A stretch of 64,000 nucleotides of DNA from Melioribacter sp051488665 (GCF_051488665.1 NZ_JBPSEG010000004.1:62001-126000), one strand, 5' to 3'. Counted from the stretch's first letter, positions 8,460 through 19,300 are shown. Notes: generated by a model not told the origin, from the letters alone. Made by a program: numbers and translations.

Positions 8460-8893
8460 TGAAAAATCGCGCACTCGTTCTGATTGCGATAATTATTCTG
8501 TGCTGCGGCTGCGAGGAAACGAATTTCGAGCCGGAAACTTATAATTTCCGGTTCGAGCAATTGCCCGGCTGCCAGACTCTGGTATATAATAATTTGGAGA
8601 AAGCCGGAGCGGACAGTTGCTTTAACTACAGCTTTTTCGAAAAATTAGTTGTTGAATTTTGCGTAAGCGGTAATTGCTGTCCCGATTCCAATCATTTCGC
8701 AGTCGAAAGTAAAGCGCTCGGCGATACAATTACAATATCGGTTCGGGACACTGCCGCCAATTTGTGCAGGTGTAATTGCAATTATATTATATTAACCGAA
8801 TTTCAAAATTTGACCGGGGACAATTATTTTGTCAAATGCACGGATAAGGAATCGGGCAGAGTTCTCTACTTGAAAGAAGTAAAGCGCCGCTGA
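8459..8893 (+). CDS. Cysteine-rich putative lipoprotein
   Basis: 144 residues. The N-terminal hydrophobic stretch ends in ILCCGCEE, a plausible though irregular lipobox with acylation at Cys 19 or so. The mature domain is short and holds about eight more cysteines, including SGNCCPDS and LCRCNCNY, which suggests disulfides or a metal site in the periplasm. No family recognised. It follows the 7950 gene by overlap and precedes the TonB receptor by 49 nt. Confidence 0.6.
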   Translation: MKNRALVLIAIIILCCGCEETNFEPETYNFRFEQLPGCQTLVYNNLEKAGADSCFNYSFFEKLVVEFCVSGNCCPDSNHFAVESKALGDTITISVRDTAANLCRCNCNYIILTEFQNLTGDNYFVKCTDKESGRVLYLKEVKRR

Positions 8894-8942
8894 CTTCTTC
8901 GTAATTAATTCGTCTAACACCGGTGAATATTCTTTGTTTTGT

Positions 8943-11273
8943 ATGAAAAAGTCGATACTAATTTATATTCTCTTTACTACTCTTATTTTTTCGCAAGGGA
9001 AAGGGACATTAAGCGGATTTATATACGACGCGTCCAACGGAGAGGCATTGATAGGCGCGAATATTTATCTGAAAGGAATTAACCTGGGCGCCGCTTCGAA
9101 CGGCAGCGGTTACTTTGCCATTCCGAATATTCCCGAAGGATCGCACGAGTTAATTGCGAGTTATATCGGTTACAAAACTTTTCAAACAAAAATTACAATT
9201 AAAAACGGCGAAGAAAAGAGACTCGACATTAAATTGGAACCCGGAGCTGTCGTAAGCCGGGAAGTTGTTGTTTCTGCAGACTCGGTCGGTATGCCCGAAA
9301 GATTATTCAATAAACCTGTTTCTAAAATCGACCTTTCGCCCGTACAATTGGGAAAAGTGCCTCAGGTTGTGGAAGCCGACCTCCTCCGAACGCTGCAAAG
9401 CATGCCCGGCATAGTTCCCGTTTCCGATTTTTCGTCGGCAATTTATGTGAGAGGCGGCACGCCCGATCAAAATTTATTTTTAATCGACGGCACTGACGTT
9501 TACAATCCCGAACATGCCTTCGGATTGTTTTCAACTTTCAATACCGACGCAATCAAAAAAGTGGAAGTTTATAAAGGGGGCTTCGGAGCCGAATACGGCG
9601 GTCGCCTTTCGGCTGTGATTAACGTTATAAACAACGATGGAAACAGAAATAATTTCGAAGGGAAAGCTACGTTGAGTTTGCTTACCCTGAACACCACATT
9701 GCAAACCCCGATAGGCAAAATCGGTTCGCTTTCCGGTTCTTTAAGACGCACTTATCTCGACCAGACGCTGGCAAAAGTAATAGACGATATACCCGACTAT
9801 TACTTTCTGGACGGAAACTTAAAAGCCTTTTTCGACATTAATAACAAGAATAAACTAAGCGTAAGTTTCTACGGCGGTATTGACTACCTCGATTTTAAAT
9901 TGGACAAAGACCGTCCGCAGTCCTTCGGATTCAAGTATGTTTGGGGAAATCAGACGGGAAGCATCAACTGGAGAACTATCTTTTCGCCGAAGCTCTTTGG
10001 AAATTTTTGGATTACAGCCAGCAGATTTTTTTCCGATTTTAATATCGATATAGTGGAATTCAGCGAGGCAAACAGAATCGAGGATTTTACAATCAAGGGA
10101 GCGGTCGATTATTTCTACAGCAAAGAATTTAATTTTAAATTCGGATTCGAACAGAAAAATATTAACGGGGCGTTGAAGCAGGAATTCACCTCGGCGCGCA
10201 TCGACGTATCGAAACACCGCACTCTCTATTCGTTTTATTTCAGCTCGCAATGGGCGCCCAATCCGCTCTGGGATATCGAAGCGGGTATACGATACGACTA
10301 TTTCGTTTCGGACAGAAATTTCAGCAATCTCGATCCGCGCTTGACCGTAAAGTACAGACTTACCGAAAAAAGCAATCTTAAATTTTCAACCGGAATATTT
10401 CATCAATATGCAAACAGGATACCGAGGTTATTCTTCGTGAGTATTTGGGTAAGCGCCGACGATTATATTAACGGTTCCAGTTCGAATCATTACATACTCA
10501 GTTATCAAAGGATTCTGTCAAACAATATCGAATTCGAGATCGAAGGTTATTACAAAACTTACAATAACATCTATTCATTCAACTCGAATTACCGCGCCGA
10601 AGTCGAACCTCAGGGATATACCGAAGATAATTTGCCGGTGTTTGCTTCTACCAAAGGATTATTCAATCGGGGCGACGGATATTCGAGAGGAATTGAAATT
10701 TTACTGAGAAAAGACGCGGGCGCTTTAACAGGATGGCTGGCATACTCATACGCACAAACCGAATATCTGATTGACAACGTGAACAAGAACAATTATTTCA
10801 ATCCGCGCCACGACAGAACTCACGCAATTAATTTTGTTCTCAATGCAGATTTAAACAATCTTTTCAACGAGTTAAACGGCAGAGAATTTACAAACAGCGA
10901 CAAGCAATGGAATCTGGGTTTAAATTTCACTTACTTTTCCGGGCAGCCGATAACGCTTCCAGCATCGGTCTATATTGCCAACTCGGTTCCCGACTGGGAC
11001 ATAACCAAAAACAGTTTGCAGCTCTATCCTTCAGGCATAAACGAATTCCGGCTGCCTTACTACGCAAGGCTCGATTTGAGTCTCAATTACAAAATAACAT
11101 ACGACGGCTGGTCGCTTTCTCCTTATCTTCAGGTATTTAATCTTCTCAACAGAAAAAATGTATGGTTTATACAATACGAAAACGAAATAGAAAACAATAC
11201 CGCGAAATTGAAAGTAAAAAACGTAACTATGTTTCCAATACTTCCGAGCGTGGGAATTACAATAAAATTCTAA
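8943..11273 (+). CDS. TonB-dependent receptor with carboxypeptidase-like regulatory domain
   Basis: 776 residues: signal peptide (about 1-19), CarboxypepD_reg-like beta-sandwich (about 22-105, GTLSGFIYDASNGEALIGAN), plug domain (about 125-235, with RGGTPDQNLFLIDG and GGFGAEYGGRLSAVINV) and a C-terminal beta-barrel ending VGITIKF. It would import a ligand across the outer membrane using TonB energy. The substrate is unknown. The DUF4249 lipoprotein 4 nt downstream is a usual partner. ATG 8943 is used in preference to the TTG at 8934. Confidence 0.92.
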   Translation: MKKSILIYILFTTLIFSQGKGTLSGFIYDASNGEALIGANIYLKGINLGAASNGSGYFAIPNIPEGSHELIASYIGYKTFQTKITIKNGEEKRLDIKLEPGAVVSREVVVSADSVGMPERLFNKPVSKIDLSPVQLGKVPQVVEADLLRTLQSMPGIVPVSDFSSAIYVRGGTPDQNLFLIDGTDVYNPEHAFGLFSTFNTDAIKKVEVYKGGFGAEYGGRLSAVINVINNDGNRNNFEGKATLSLLTLNTTLQTPIGKIGSLSGSLRRTYLDQTLAKVIDDIPDYYFLDGNLKAFFDINNKNKLSVSFYGGIDYLDFKLDKDRPQSFGFKYVWGNQTGSINWRTIFSPKLFGNFWITASRFFSDFNIDIVEFSEANRIEDFTIKGAVDYFYSKEFNFKFGFEQKNINGALKQEFTSARIDVSKHRTLYSFYFSSQWAPNPLWDIEAGIRYDYFVSDRNFSNLDPRLTVKYRLTEKSNLKFSTGIFHQYANRIPRLFFVSIWVSADDYINGSSSNHYILSYQRILSNNIEFEIEGYYKTYNNIYSFNSNYRAEVEPQGYTEDNLPVFASTKGLFNRGDGYSRGIEILLRKDAGALTGWLAYSYAQTEYLIDNVNKNNYFNPRHDRTHAINFVLNADLNNLFNELNGREFTNSDKQWNLGLNFTYFSGQPITLPASVYIANSVPDWDITKNSLQLYPSGINEFRLPYYARLDLSLNYKITYDGWSLSPYLQVFNLLNRKNVWFIQYENEIENNTAKLKVKNVTMFPILPSVGITIKF

Positions 11274-11277
11274 GAAT

Positions 11278-12168
11278 ATGAAAAAATATTTATTGGCAAT
11301 ATTGAGCCTGTTAATGGCTGCATGCGGCGAAGGAACCGTTGAAATCGGCTCCGGACAGTACAAGCCGAAAATTGTAGTGGAAGGCTATTTAATTCCGGGC
11401 AATCCGATAAAGGGAATCAGAATAACAAGAAACTTCCCCATTAACACTCAGCCCAATCCTTTCTCTCTAATTCTAAAAAATGCAGACGTAAAAATTACCG
11501 ACATGGAAACGGGCAGAACCGAGGCTCTGGTTTATAACGATTCCACATTTTCATTCGACGGCGCATCCGATTTTATTGTGGATTACAATAAATCTTACCG
11601 GCTTACAATCGAAGCGGATATCGACGGGAACAGACTAAAAGCTTCCTCAACAACCACTACGCCGGCAAAAGGTTTCGAAGTAATACGGGAAGAATCGATA
11701 CTTGATTCGATGAAGTACCGTCAAACCGGCGAGGACGGTAAAGTCAAGAATTTCAAAGTAGTATTTAAGCCGTCTCCGGGAGCCGGCTTTTACGTGTTTT
11801 CCATCGTCGCGCTCGACGCGTCGTATTCTTCTTTTATATATGAAAATCCGTATATCGAAATAGATTCTTACGACCTCGACGAAAGTTTCGATAATTTCAG
11901 AAATCAGTTAAAATGGCTGCAATTCGTAAATTCATCCGCGGAAAAAATCGAGTACAATATCGAATGGCTCGACACGTGGTTCTACGGCAGATACAGATTG
12001 ACAATTTATGCGGGGGACGAAAATTTCCGTCGATTCCTGTTAACACACGGCAGCGTTCAGGATCCCGACGGCAATTTTCATGAGCCGTTGATGAATTTCG
12101 AAGGCGACGCAATCGGCGTATTCGGTTCGTATCTTGCCGATACGCTCTATTTCAAAGTTCTTAAGTAA
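11278..12168 (+). CDS. DUF4249 lipoprotein, partner of TonB receptor
   Basis: 296 residues. Signal peptide with lipobox LMAAC (Cys 16), then the DUF4249 pattern: KPKIVVEGYLIPGNPIKGIRITRN, a beta-rich middle with NADVKITDMETG, and TTPAKGF. DUF4249 proteins are encoded directly beside TonB-dependent receptors in Bacteroidota and are thought to be surface-exposed ligand-binding lipoproteins. The 4-nt gap after the receptor gene supports co-expression. Confidence 0.85.
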   Translation: MKKYLLAILSLLMAACGEGTVEIGSGQYKPKIVVEGYLIPGNPIKGIRITRNFPINTQPNPFSLILKNADVKITDMETGRTEALVYNDSTFSFDGASDFIVDYNKSYRLTIEADIDGNRLKASSTTTTPAKGFEVIREESILDSMKYRQTGEDGKVKNFKVVFKPSPGAGFYVFSIVALDASYSSFIYENPYIEIDSYDLDESFDNFRNQLKWLQFVNSSAEKIEYNIEWLDTWFYGRYRLTIYAGDENFRRFLLTHGSVQDPDGNFHEPLMNFEGDAIGVFGSYLADTLYFKVLK

Positions 12169-12212
12169 TATCATTCCATATTTATTATCTTTACCGAAAA
12201 AATATTTTTCTT

Positions 12213-12536
12213 ATGGGATGGATCTACATTTTTATCGCCGCTTTGTTCGAAATAAGCTGGGTCGTGGGATTAAAGTACAGCAACGGACTTACTAATCTGA
12301 ATGCGAGCATATTTACAATTATAACAATGCTCCTTAGTTTTTATTTTCTGGCTCTCGGTTCAAAGGAATTGCCGATCGGCACTGCTTATGCAGTATGGAC
12401 AGGAATCGGGGCTACCGGTACCGTTGTCTACGGAATACTCTTCTTTAACGAGTCGAAAGACTTATTAAGAATCTTTTTTATTATGATTATCATCATCGGA
12501 ATAATAGGATTGAAATTAACCGACAAACAAATCTGA
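12213..12536 (+). CDS. SMR-family exporter, Gdx/SugE type
   Basis: 107 residues with four membrane helices. The conserved glutamate in helix 1 (ALFEISWVVGLK, about residue 13) and the motif GTAYAVWTGIGA in helix 3 match the SugE/Gdx subtype, which exports guanidinium in exchange for protons, rather than EmrE drug exporters. No guanidine riboswitch fits in the 44-nt upstream gap. A TATCTTTA element at 12186-12193 could be its promoter. The methyltransferase gene follows after 2 nt. Confidence 0.88.
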   Translation: MGWIYIFIAALFEISWVVGLKYSNGLTNLNASIFTIITMLLSFYFLALGSKELPIGTAYAVWTGIGATGTVVYGILFFNESKDLLRIFFIMIIIIGIIGLKLTDKQI

Positions 12537-12538
12537 CT

Positions 12539-13075
12539 ATGAGAAAATTATCGCACGAAGAAATTTCAAAAAACAGAAGCACATTGGAAACGCTTCACAG
12601 CGTCAATAAGCTGCCGGTTTATGCCGTTCTTCACAATATCAGAAGCAGTTATAACGTCGGCTCGATATTACGCACTTCCGACGGAGCCATGGTCGAAAAG
12701 CTCTATTTATGCGGATTCACTCCGGCTCCTCCCAAAAAAGAAGTGCTTAAAACTTCGCTCGGCGCCGAAGAGAGCGTGGCGTGGGAATATGCAAAAGATA
12801 CTAAGAGCGTTATCCGCGAACTGAAGTCAAAAGGAATAAAAATTTGCGCTTTGGAATTGACCGACAAAAGCCAGCCGTATTATAACCTTACCAAAAACGA
12901 TTTTCCTCTTTGTCTTGTGGTGGGAAATGAAATCAGCGGCGTGACGGACGATATTTTAGAACTGTGCGACTTTTCGATAGAAATTCCGCAATACGGAATT
13001 AAGCAGTCTTTAAACGTAGCGGTAGCATACGGCATCTCGATATTCGATTTGAGAAGAATCTACGATACAAAATAA
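12539..13075 (+). CDS. SpoU/TrmH-family RNA methyltransferase
   Basis: 178 residues. The three SPOUT motifs are in order: NVGSILRTSDGA (about 39-50, catalytic Arg), LVVGNEISGV (about 127) and IPQYGIKQSLNVAVAYGI (about 150). It is a 2'-O-ribose methyltransferase acting on rRNA or tRNA with a trefoil-knot SAM site. It lacks the N-terminal L30e-like substrate domain of RlmB, so the exact target cannot be named. Its stop codon abuts the stop of the convergent AlbA_2 gene. Confidence 0.88.
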   Translation: MRKLSHEEISKNRSTLETLHSVNKLPVYAVLHNIRSSYNVGSILRTSDGAMVEKLYLCGFTPAPPKKEVLKTSLGAEESVAWEYAKDTKSVIRELKSKGIKICALELTDKSQPYYNLTKNDFPLCLVVGNEISGVTDDILELCDFSIEIPQYGIKQSLNVAVAYGISIFDLRRIYDTK

Positions 13076-13732
13076 TCATCCGGCGTAAGTAAAATAACTT
13101 TCGCCCCTGTCGTTGATATGAATGAGCAAAATATTCGCTCGCACGAGTTTTATCAAAGTTCGAGACGCTCTACGCTCCGATATATTTGCAATTTTACATA
13201 GCGTTTTGACCGTTATTGTTTCATATTTATCGAGATATTCAAAAACTATCTTTTCATTTTTTCCAAGGGAATAATTTTTCAATGAGACTCCGGAGGATTG
13301 GGTCTGTAACAATTTAATCATTTCCTTGCTGGCCTGGACGCTCTTATCGTTAATTCTGACGTAAACAAGCGCGGTGTTCAAATCCAGATTTTGCTGATAA
13401 TCCTGCAGACGATGAGGTTTGATATTCGATTCTTTTACTTCGACCACCAATATTTCTTTGTTTTTAACCGGAACGACAAACGTGGAATATTCAACCGGCG
13501 GTTCTATAAATTCCCGCGCGGTTTTTTCGATTAACTCGAGGTCGGATTTTTCGCTTTCTATTCCGTAAATTGTCTTATCGTCGTCAACTCCGATCAATAA
13601 GTAGCCGCCGCGCGTATTGGCAAAAGCCATCATTTCTTTGGCGATTTTTTCGTAGGAGGAAAAACGTTGTTTGAATTCCACATAAAGATTTTCTCCTCCT
13701 TCGATCAATTCAAATATTTTCCTGCGGTTCAT
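13076..13732 (-). CDS. AlbA_2 (Schlafen-type) putative DNA-binding/ATPase protein
   Basis: 218 residues. The N-terminal half (about 5-120) is an AlbA_2 domain: GENLYVEFKQRFSS, then MAFANTRGGYLLIGVDDD, and FVVPVKNKEILVVEVKES. The C-terminal part (about 150-215) is a winged-helix/HTH (VKTLCKIANISERRASRTLIKL). Such proteins are usually annotated as transcriptional regulators or ATP-binding proteins without proven function. The ATG overlaps the stop of the upstream SprE-like gene (ATGA). Confidence 0.83.
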   Translation of the reverse strand: MNRRKIFELIEGGENLYVEFKQRFSSYEKIAKEMMAFANTRGGYLLIGVDDDKTIYGIESEKSDLELIEKTAREFIEPPVEYSTFVVPVKNKEILVVEVKESNIKPHRLQDYQQNLDLNTALVYVRINDKSVQASKEMIKLLQTQSSGVSLKNYSLGKNEKIVFEYLDKYETITVKTLCKIANISERRASRTLIKLVRANILLIHINDRGESYFTYAG

Positions 13733-15960
13733 TTCAAAAGCTTTTTCTTGGCAGAATCGGCTTTTTCCTCGTTTCGTATAACGGCGGGTTTTAGTGTATC
13801 CGGTTTGGATTCATCGGGTTTTTCTTTTTGCATCAACTCCTTTTTCATCAATTCTTTTTTCCGATTAACCGAATCGGGCAAGTTTTTATTGTCGGAAGTT
13901 TCTTTTACCTTTACCGTATCTTTAGCTTCATTCAGCTTTTCGGCTTTTTCCTTTTCCACCCTTTCCAGCTCGTCCTGATACGTCTTATACTTTGCCGCCA
14001 CCGCTTTGCCGTATGGGGTAGACAGGTAATCTTTGGAAGTTAGAATTCTGTAATAAAATGCCGCCGAATCGTTTTTCGCCTGTTCCTCGTATATAAATCC
14101 GATATAATAAATTGATTTCGGGGCATACGGTGAACGCGGATGTTGAAGATAAATATTTTTGAATGCCGCTATGGCATCGTGATAATTTTTCTGATAATAT
14201 TTTTTCTCTGCTTCGACGTATAATTTTTCAACGGGGTCTTCCGCTTCTTTAACTTCTGTTACATCTTCGATTAAGCCGAGCTGTTTGCCTGCAGCCGTAT
14301 ATAATTTATGCCCCGGATAATTGTCGTATATTATTCTGAAAAGACTGTCGGCTTTTTCTTTTTCTCCGTTCGACTCGTAATAAGTGCCGAGCGCGTAAAG
14401 CGTGTTTACTTTGTACTGACTTTCGGGATATTCTTCGAGAACTTTATTGAAATATACCAATGCGGAATCTGTGTTGTTGAGCTCCGAATAGAAAAGATTT
14501 CCTTTTTCGAACAGGTTCCCGGCAATCAAAGATTTAATCGAGTCGACGCTAATTGCAGGGCGAGAAGGTTTTTTAGCTTTCCCTTTTGCAATCAGTTCGA
14601 TTAAAGAAAGATTCTTCTCGGACAAATTAGTCGTGTCGCTTGCCGTCGTGTCGCTCACAGCGACAGTATCCTGCTGCGGTTCATCTCCTCTTCCTCTTCT
14701 CAAAGGATTGTTGGTTCTCGTTCTGTTCTGTTCCATCTTCTGCCTGTTTTGCGCCACATACTGTTTAAACGCAATGTCGTAGTCAACCGAATCGCGAATG
14801 AACCTGTCGGGATTGACCGCATAAACATATTGCAGGTTTAAATCGTTAATCTCGTTGTTTAGCTTGAAATATTTATCCATTACCTTATTATGTGAGACTA
14901 TTTCGGCTTTCAAATCTTTGTCAATCAAAGGAGACGTAACAGCTTTATTATAATATTTATACGCGCTGTCGAAATCCCCTTTATATATTTCATAAATTTT
15001 GCCGATCATAATGTCCGCCGAAACCGCGGAATTTTTCTTTTTGTAAGTGGTATCGATATCCTTGTAGATTTCCAGAGCTTTATCAATATCTCCTTTCTCG
15101 TAATAAATATTACCGAGTTCCAGGACTATTCTGTCTTCCTGCTCTTTAAATTTGCCTTCGCCCAATAAATCATTAATCAATTCCTCGCTTTCGTCGACTT
15201 TTCCGAGGTCTCGCATAAGTCGCGCATATTCGATTCTGCTTTCGAATTCGACGTCGAATGAGGGAGAGAAGTCGAGAACACGGGCAAAAGATTCGAGAGC
15301 TTTTTCTTTATTGTCCAGAAGCAGATAGATTTTACCGAGTTGATAGTAGATTAACGCTACGGTTTCATCGTCTTCGGCATTTTTAAGAAATTCATTACAC
15401 TCGGCTACGGCATCTTCGTAGCGCTCTCTGAAAAGAAGGAACGCTATCTTTGTAATAGAAGCTTTTTCGAATAATTCATATTCTTCCTCGGTTAGAGCCG
15501 TTTGTTTAACTTCTTCTATAAGCCTTAAACCTTCCTCGAAATTTCTAAGCTGCAAATGAGTTTTAGCCAGCCACAGTTTATTTTCGAGCGCGTAGTCCGA
15601 TTCCGGAATTGCGGACAATTCGATAAACTTCCGCTGCGCCCTGGCGTATTCCTGTTGATAATAGAACGCTTTTCCGGTAAGGAACAAAGCGTCGTCAACA
15701 TAGGAAGACTCGGTGTCGAACTGCAATATTTTTGAACATTTTTCAATAACTCTCGTAAATTCCTTATCGAGCTGAGGACGTGCTTTTTCAGTTCTGAAAG
15801 CAAAAGGATCGGTTTGTTCTTTCAATAAATCTTCTTCGGCGCGTTCAAAGATAGTCTTTGCATTGTAATATGTATTGAAATAAGTGGTGAAATTTTTCCA
15901 TAGGCTGCAAGAATAGAACAGAAACGCGAGCGTAGTGAAAATAAATATTCTCTTGAACAT
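13729..15960 (-). CDS. TPR lipoprotein, SprE/PorW-like candidate T9SS component
   Basis: 743 residues from ATG 15960, which opens a lipoprotein signal (LFYSC, Cys 18); a longer reading from 15981 spoils it. Just after the lipid site comes SLWKNFTTYFNTYYNAKTIFERA, which resembles the SprE/PorW start where a short FxTxYNxYYN motif follows the cysteine. Then come at least ten TPR units, a low-complexity Ser/Thr/Asp linker (about 415-470), more TPRs and a Lys/Glu-rich tail. SprE/PorW is needed for type IX secretion in Bacteroidota, and this window encodes a T9SS substrate. The assignment is inferred from architecture. Confidence 0.7.
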   Translation of the reverse strand: MFKRIFIFTTLAFLFYSCSLWKNFTTYFNTYYNAKTIFERAEEDLLKEQTDPFAFRTEKARPQLDKEFTRVIEKCSKILQFDTESSYVDDALFLTGKAFYYQQEYARAQRKFIELSAIPESDYALENKLWLAKTHLQLRNFEEGLRLIEEVKQTALTEEEYELFEKASITKIAFLLFRERYEDAVAECNEFLKNAEDDETVALIYYQLGKIYLLLDNKEKALESFARVLDFSPSFDVEFESRIEYARLMRDLGKVDESEELINDLLGEGKFKEQEDRIVLELGNIYYEKGDIDKALEIYKDIDTTYKKKNSAVSADIMIGKIYEIYKGDFDSAYKYYNKAVTSPLIDKDLKAEIVSHNKVMDKYFKLNNEINDLNLQYVYAVNPDRFIRDSVDYDIAFKQYVAQNRQKMEQNRTRTNNPLRRGRGDEPQQDTVAVSDTTASDTTNLSEKNLSLIELIAKGKAKKPSRPAISVDSIKSLIAGNLFEKGNLFYSELNNTDSALVYFNKVLEEYPESQYKVNTLYALGTYYESNGEKEKADSLFRIIYDNYPGHKLYTAAGKQLGLIEDVTEVKEAEDPVEKLYVEAEKKYYQKNYHDAIAAFKNIYLQHPRSPYAPKSIYYIGFIYEEQAKNDSAAFYYRILTSKDYLSTPYGKAVAAKYKTYQDELERVEKEKAEKLNEAKDTVKVKETSDNKNLPDSVNRKKELMKKELMQKEKPDESKPDTLKPAVIRNEEKADSAKKKLLK

Positions 15961-15977
15961 ATAATTACCGTTAAATT

Positions 15978-16316
15978 TCAAAGCGCTTCGGTGCCCGATT
16001 CGTCGGTGCGTATTCTGATTGCGTCGGAAATATCGGATATAAAAATTTTGCCGTCGCCTACTTGTCCGGTTTTCGCCGTCGACAAGATTGCGTCGATTGC
16101 TTTTTCGAAAATCGATTCGTCGACTACGACTTCGAGTTTAATTTTGGGAACGAATTCAATTTGATATTCGCTTCCGCGGTAAGTTTCTTTATGACCCTTT
16201 TGTCGTCCGTAGCCGCGGACTTCAGTAATGGTCATACCTCTGACCCCGACTTCGAGGAGAGCCTCTTTGACTTCGTCGAGTTTGAAAGGACGAATTATGG
16301 CTTCTATTTTTTTCAT
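15978..16316 (-). CDS. glnB: Nitrogen regulatory protein P-II
   Basis: 112 residues, full length. It begins MKKIEAIIRPFKLDEVKEAL; the T-loop carries YRGSEY with the uridylylatable Tyr at about 51, and the GTGQVGDGKIF-type segment appears as TGQVGDGKIF. P-II senses ATP/ADP and 2-oxoglutarate and signals nitrogen state to enzymes such as GlnE. It lies 8 nt after secA rather than beside amtB or glnA; glnE itself is just beyond secA on the other strand. Confidence 0.95.
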   Translation of the reverse strand: MKKIEAIIRPFKLDEVKEALLEVGVRGMTITEVRGYGRQKGHKETYRGSEYQIEFVPKIKLEVVVDESIFEKAIDAILSTAKTGQVGDGKIFISDISDAIRIRTDESGTEAL

Positions 16317-16324
16317 AAAGTCCT

Positions 16325-19300
16325 CTAATTAGAAAGTTTGCCGTGGCAATTTTTGTATTTTTTTCCGCTGCCGCACGGGCACGGGTCGTTTCTGCCGATT
16401 TTCTCTTCAACTCGAACGGGCTTTTGTTTGACCATAGTCGTAGTGTCTTCCTGAGGCTGCGCTCTCAGACCGAGATTGTCGGCGGAATCTTTTATTGTGC
16501 TTATTCTTGAAGGCTGCCTTCTGCTCCGTTCCTGAACTTCGACTGCCCCCTGTGGCCAGAATTTGAATGCAAAAGAGATAATCTCATTTCTAATTGTGTC
16601 GAGCAATTGAACGAACAACTTAAAAGCCTCGGCTTTGTATTCGAGCAGCGGATCTTTCTGACCGTAAGCTCTCAGTCCGATACCTTCTTTAAGGTCGTCC
16701 ATATCGCGCAGATGCTCTTTCCATTTTTCGTCGATAACGCTCAGAACGGCGTATCTTTCGAGCCGCGACATCAATTCCTCGCCGAGCATCTCTTCTTTAC
16801 GCTTATAAAAATCTTTTGCCGCTTCCAGGATTTTTTCCTTCATTCCGTCCTTGCCGAGTTTTTCAATCGCTTCGGGCTCGAATTTTATGTCGACAAGAAT
16901 CCTTTGGAACAACTCGTCGTGTATTACATCGAAATTACCTTCGTCAAAATTCTCTTCGACCAGGGAATCAACGTACTCTTCGAGGTATTCCATAATTTCG
17001 CCTTTGAGGCGTTCGCCTTCGAGAGCCTGGCGTCGTTTTGCATAAATCACTTCGCGCTGCTGATTCATAACGTTGTCGAATTCCAGCAGTCTTTTACGGA
17101 TTGCAAAGTTGTTTTCTTCGACTTTTTTCTGGGCTCTTTCGACGGATCGGCTTATCATCGGATGCTGAATCGCTTCGCCGTCTTCCATGCCGAGTCTGCC
17201 CATAACCGAAGTTATCCGGTCGCCGCCGAAGAGTCTCATCAGATCGTCTTCGAGCGAAATGAAAAATTTGGAAGTACCGGGATCGCCCTGTCTTCCGGCT
17301 CTACCGCGCAACTGCCTGTCGATGCGGCGCGATTCGTGTCTTTCAGTACCGAGTATATAAAGACCTCCCAGCTCTCTTACGCCCGCTCCCAGTTTAATAT
17401 CAGTACCGCGTCCCGCCATATTGGTCGCTATCGTAACGGCGCCGGGCTGACCCGCATAAGCAACAATTTCAGCTTCCCGCTGATGCTGTTTTGCGTTCAA
17501 TACGTTATGCGGTATTCCCTGTCTCTTCAACATACGGCTCAAAGTTTCGGATACTTCCACGCTCGTAGTACCCACCAATACCGGGCGGCGCTGTTCGCGC
17601 AATTCTTTTATTTTTTCGATAACAGCGTTGTACTTTTCTCTTTTAGTTCTGTAGATCGCATCGTCCTCGTCTACTCTTATAACCGGCTTGTTTGTAGGAA
17701 TGACAACGACTTCCAGCTTATAAATTTCATAAAATTCATTTTCTTCCGTCTCGGCAGTACCGGTCATACCTGCAAGTTTTTTGTACAACCTGAAATAATT
17801 CTGGAGTGTGATCGTAGCCAGGGTTTGAGTGTCTCTTTCGACCTTAACGTTTTCTTTTGCTTCGATTGCCTGATGTAGACCGTCCGAATATCTTCTGCCG
17901 GGAAGAATACGGCCAGTAAATTCGTCGACTATTGCAATTTTACCGTCCTCTGTAACAACATACTCGACGTCTTTTTCGAAGAGCGTGTATGCTTTTAATA
18001 ACTGATTAATAGTATGAATTCTGTCGGAACGTTCTGTAAATAATTTATAGAGTTCGTCTTTCTTTTTAAGTTTGTCTTCCGGAGAAAGATTCGGATCGTT
18101 TTCAATTTTACTTATTTCAGTGCCGAGGTCGGGAATAACAAAAAATTCTTTGCCTTCGTTGCTGCCGGCGGCTAATTCTTCACGACCTTTTTCGGTCAGG
18201 TCGATTTGATTGAGCTTTTCGTCGATAGCAAAATAGAGTTCCTCGTCTATTTCCGGCATTCTCTTCGCATTTTCTCTCAGGAATTCCAATTCGGTCTGCT
18301 GCAATAATTTTTTGTATTCGGGTTCGGAAAGAAGTTTCATCAAAGCTTTGTTTTTCGGAAATCCCCTATAGGCTCTTAAAAGCAAGACGCCGGCTTTTTC
18401 CCTGTCCTTAGGGTCGCCCGTAGCAAGCAAGCTCTCGGCTTCCTTAACTATCGAAGCGACCAGATTGGCTTGTTTCCTGAAAAGACGTTCGACGCGGGGT
18501 TTCATCTCGTCGAATTTATGTTCGGTTTTTTCGACCGGACCGGAGATAATGAGAGGAGTTCTGGCTTCGTCGATAAGCACCGAGTCGACCTCGTCAACTA
18601 TCGCATAATTGTGACCTCTTTGAACGCAGTGACTCTTATCGATCGCCATATTGTCGCGCAAGTAGTCGAATCCGAATTCGTTATTAGTGCCGTATGTAAT
18701 ATCGCAGTTGTATTCTTTAATTCTGTCTTCCGGCGCCATATTATTGAGTATACATCCGACGGTTAGTCCGTGGAATTTGAAAATTTCGCCCATCCATTGA
18801 CTGTCGCGTTTAGCCAGATAATCGTTTACGGTTACAAGATGGACGCCCCTTCCGGTAAGAGCGTTCAGATAGAGAGGCAGAGTAGCCACCAAAGTTTTAC
18901 CTTCGCCTGTAGCCATTTCCGCAATTTTACCCTGATGCAGTACGATTCCGCCCAAGAGCTGCACGTCGTACGGGATCATATCCCAAGTAATTTTCGATCC
19001 GGCAACTTCCCACGATTTGCCGACAAGCCTTCTGCACGTATCTTTAACGACGGCAAAAGCCTGGGGTAAAATTTCATTTAGAATTTCCTCGTATTTATCG
19101 TCGAGTTCTTTTTCAAGCTCTTCAATTTCGTCGTAAACTTTATGCTTTTCGTCGGCGTCCTCTATATGAGCCAGGCTTTCTTTGAGTTCATCTATTTTAT
19201 TGCGGATTTCCGCAGTCTCAGACTGGATTTTCTCCTTAAATTCAACGGTTTTTGCTCTCAGTTCGTCGTCGGTTAAGTCTTTTAGTTTTTCGTATTCCTC

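Noticed and set aside
12169..12212. Guanidine riboswitch before the Gdx-type exporter
   Set aside because: The gap is only 44 nt and contains none of the conserved guanidine riboswitch blocks.
16607..17878. 423-codon open frame on the + strand
   Set aside because: It lies wholly antisense to secA, has no recognisable domain and no ribosome-binding site; GC-skewed codons of secA keep the opposite frame open.
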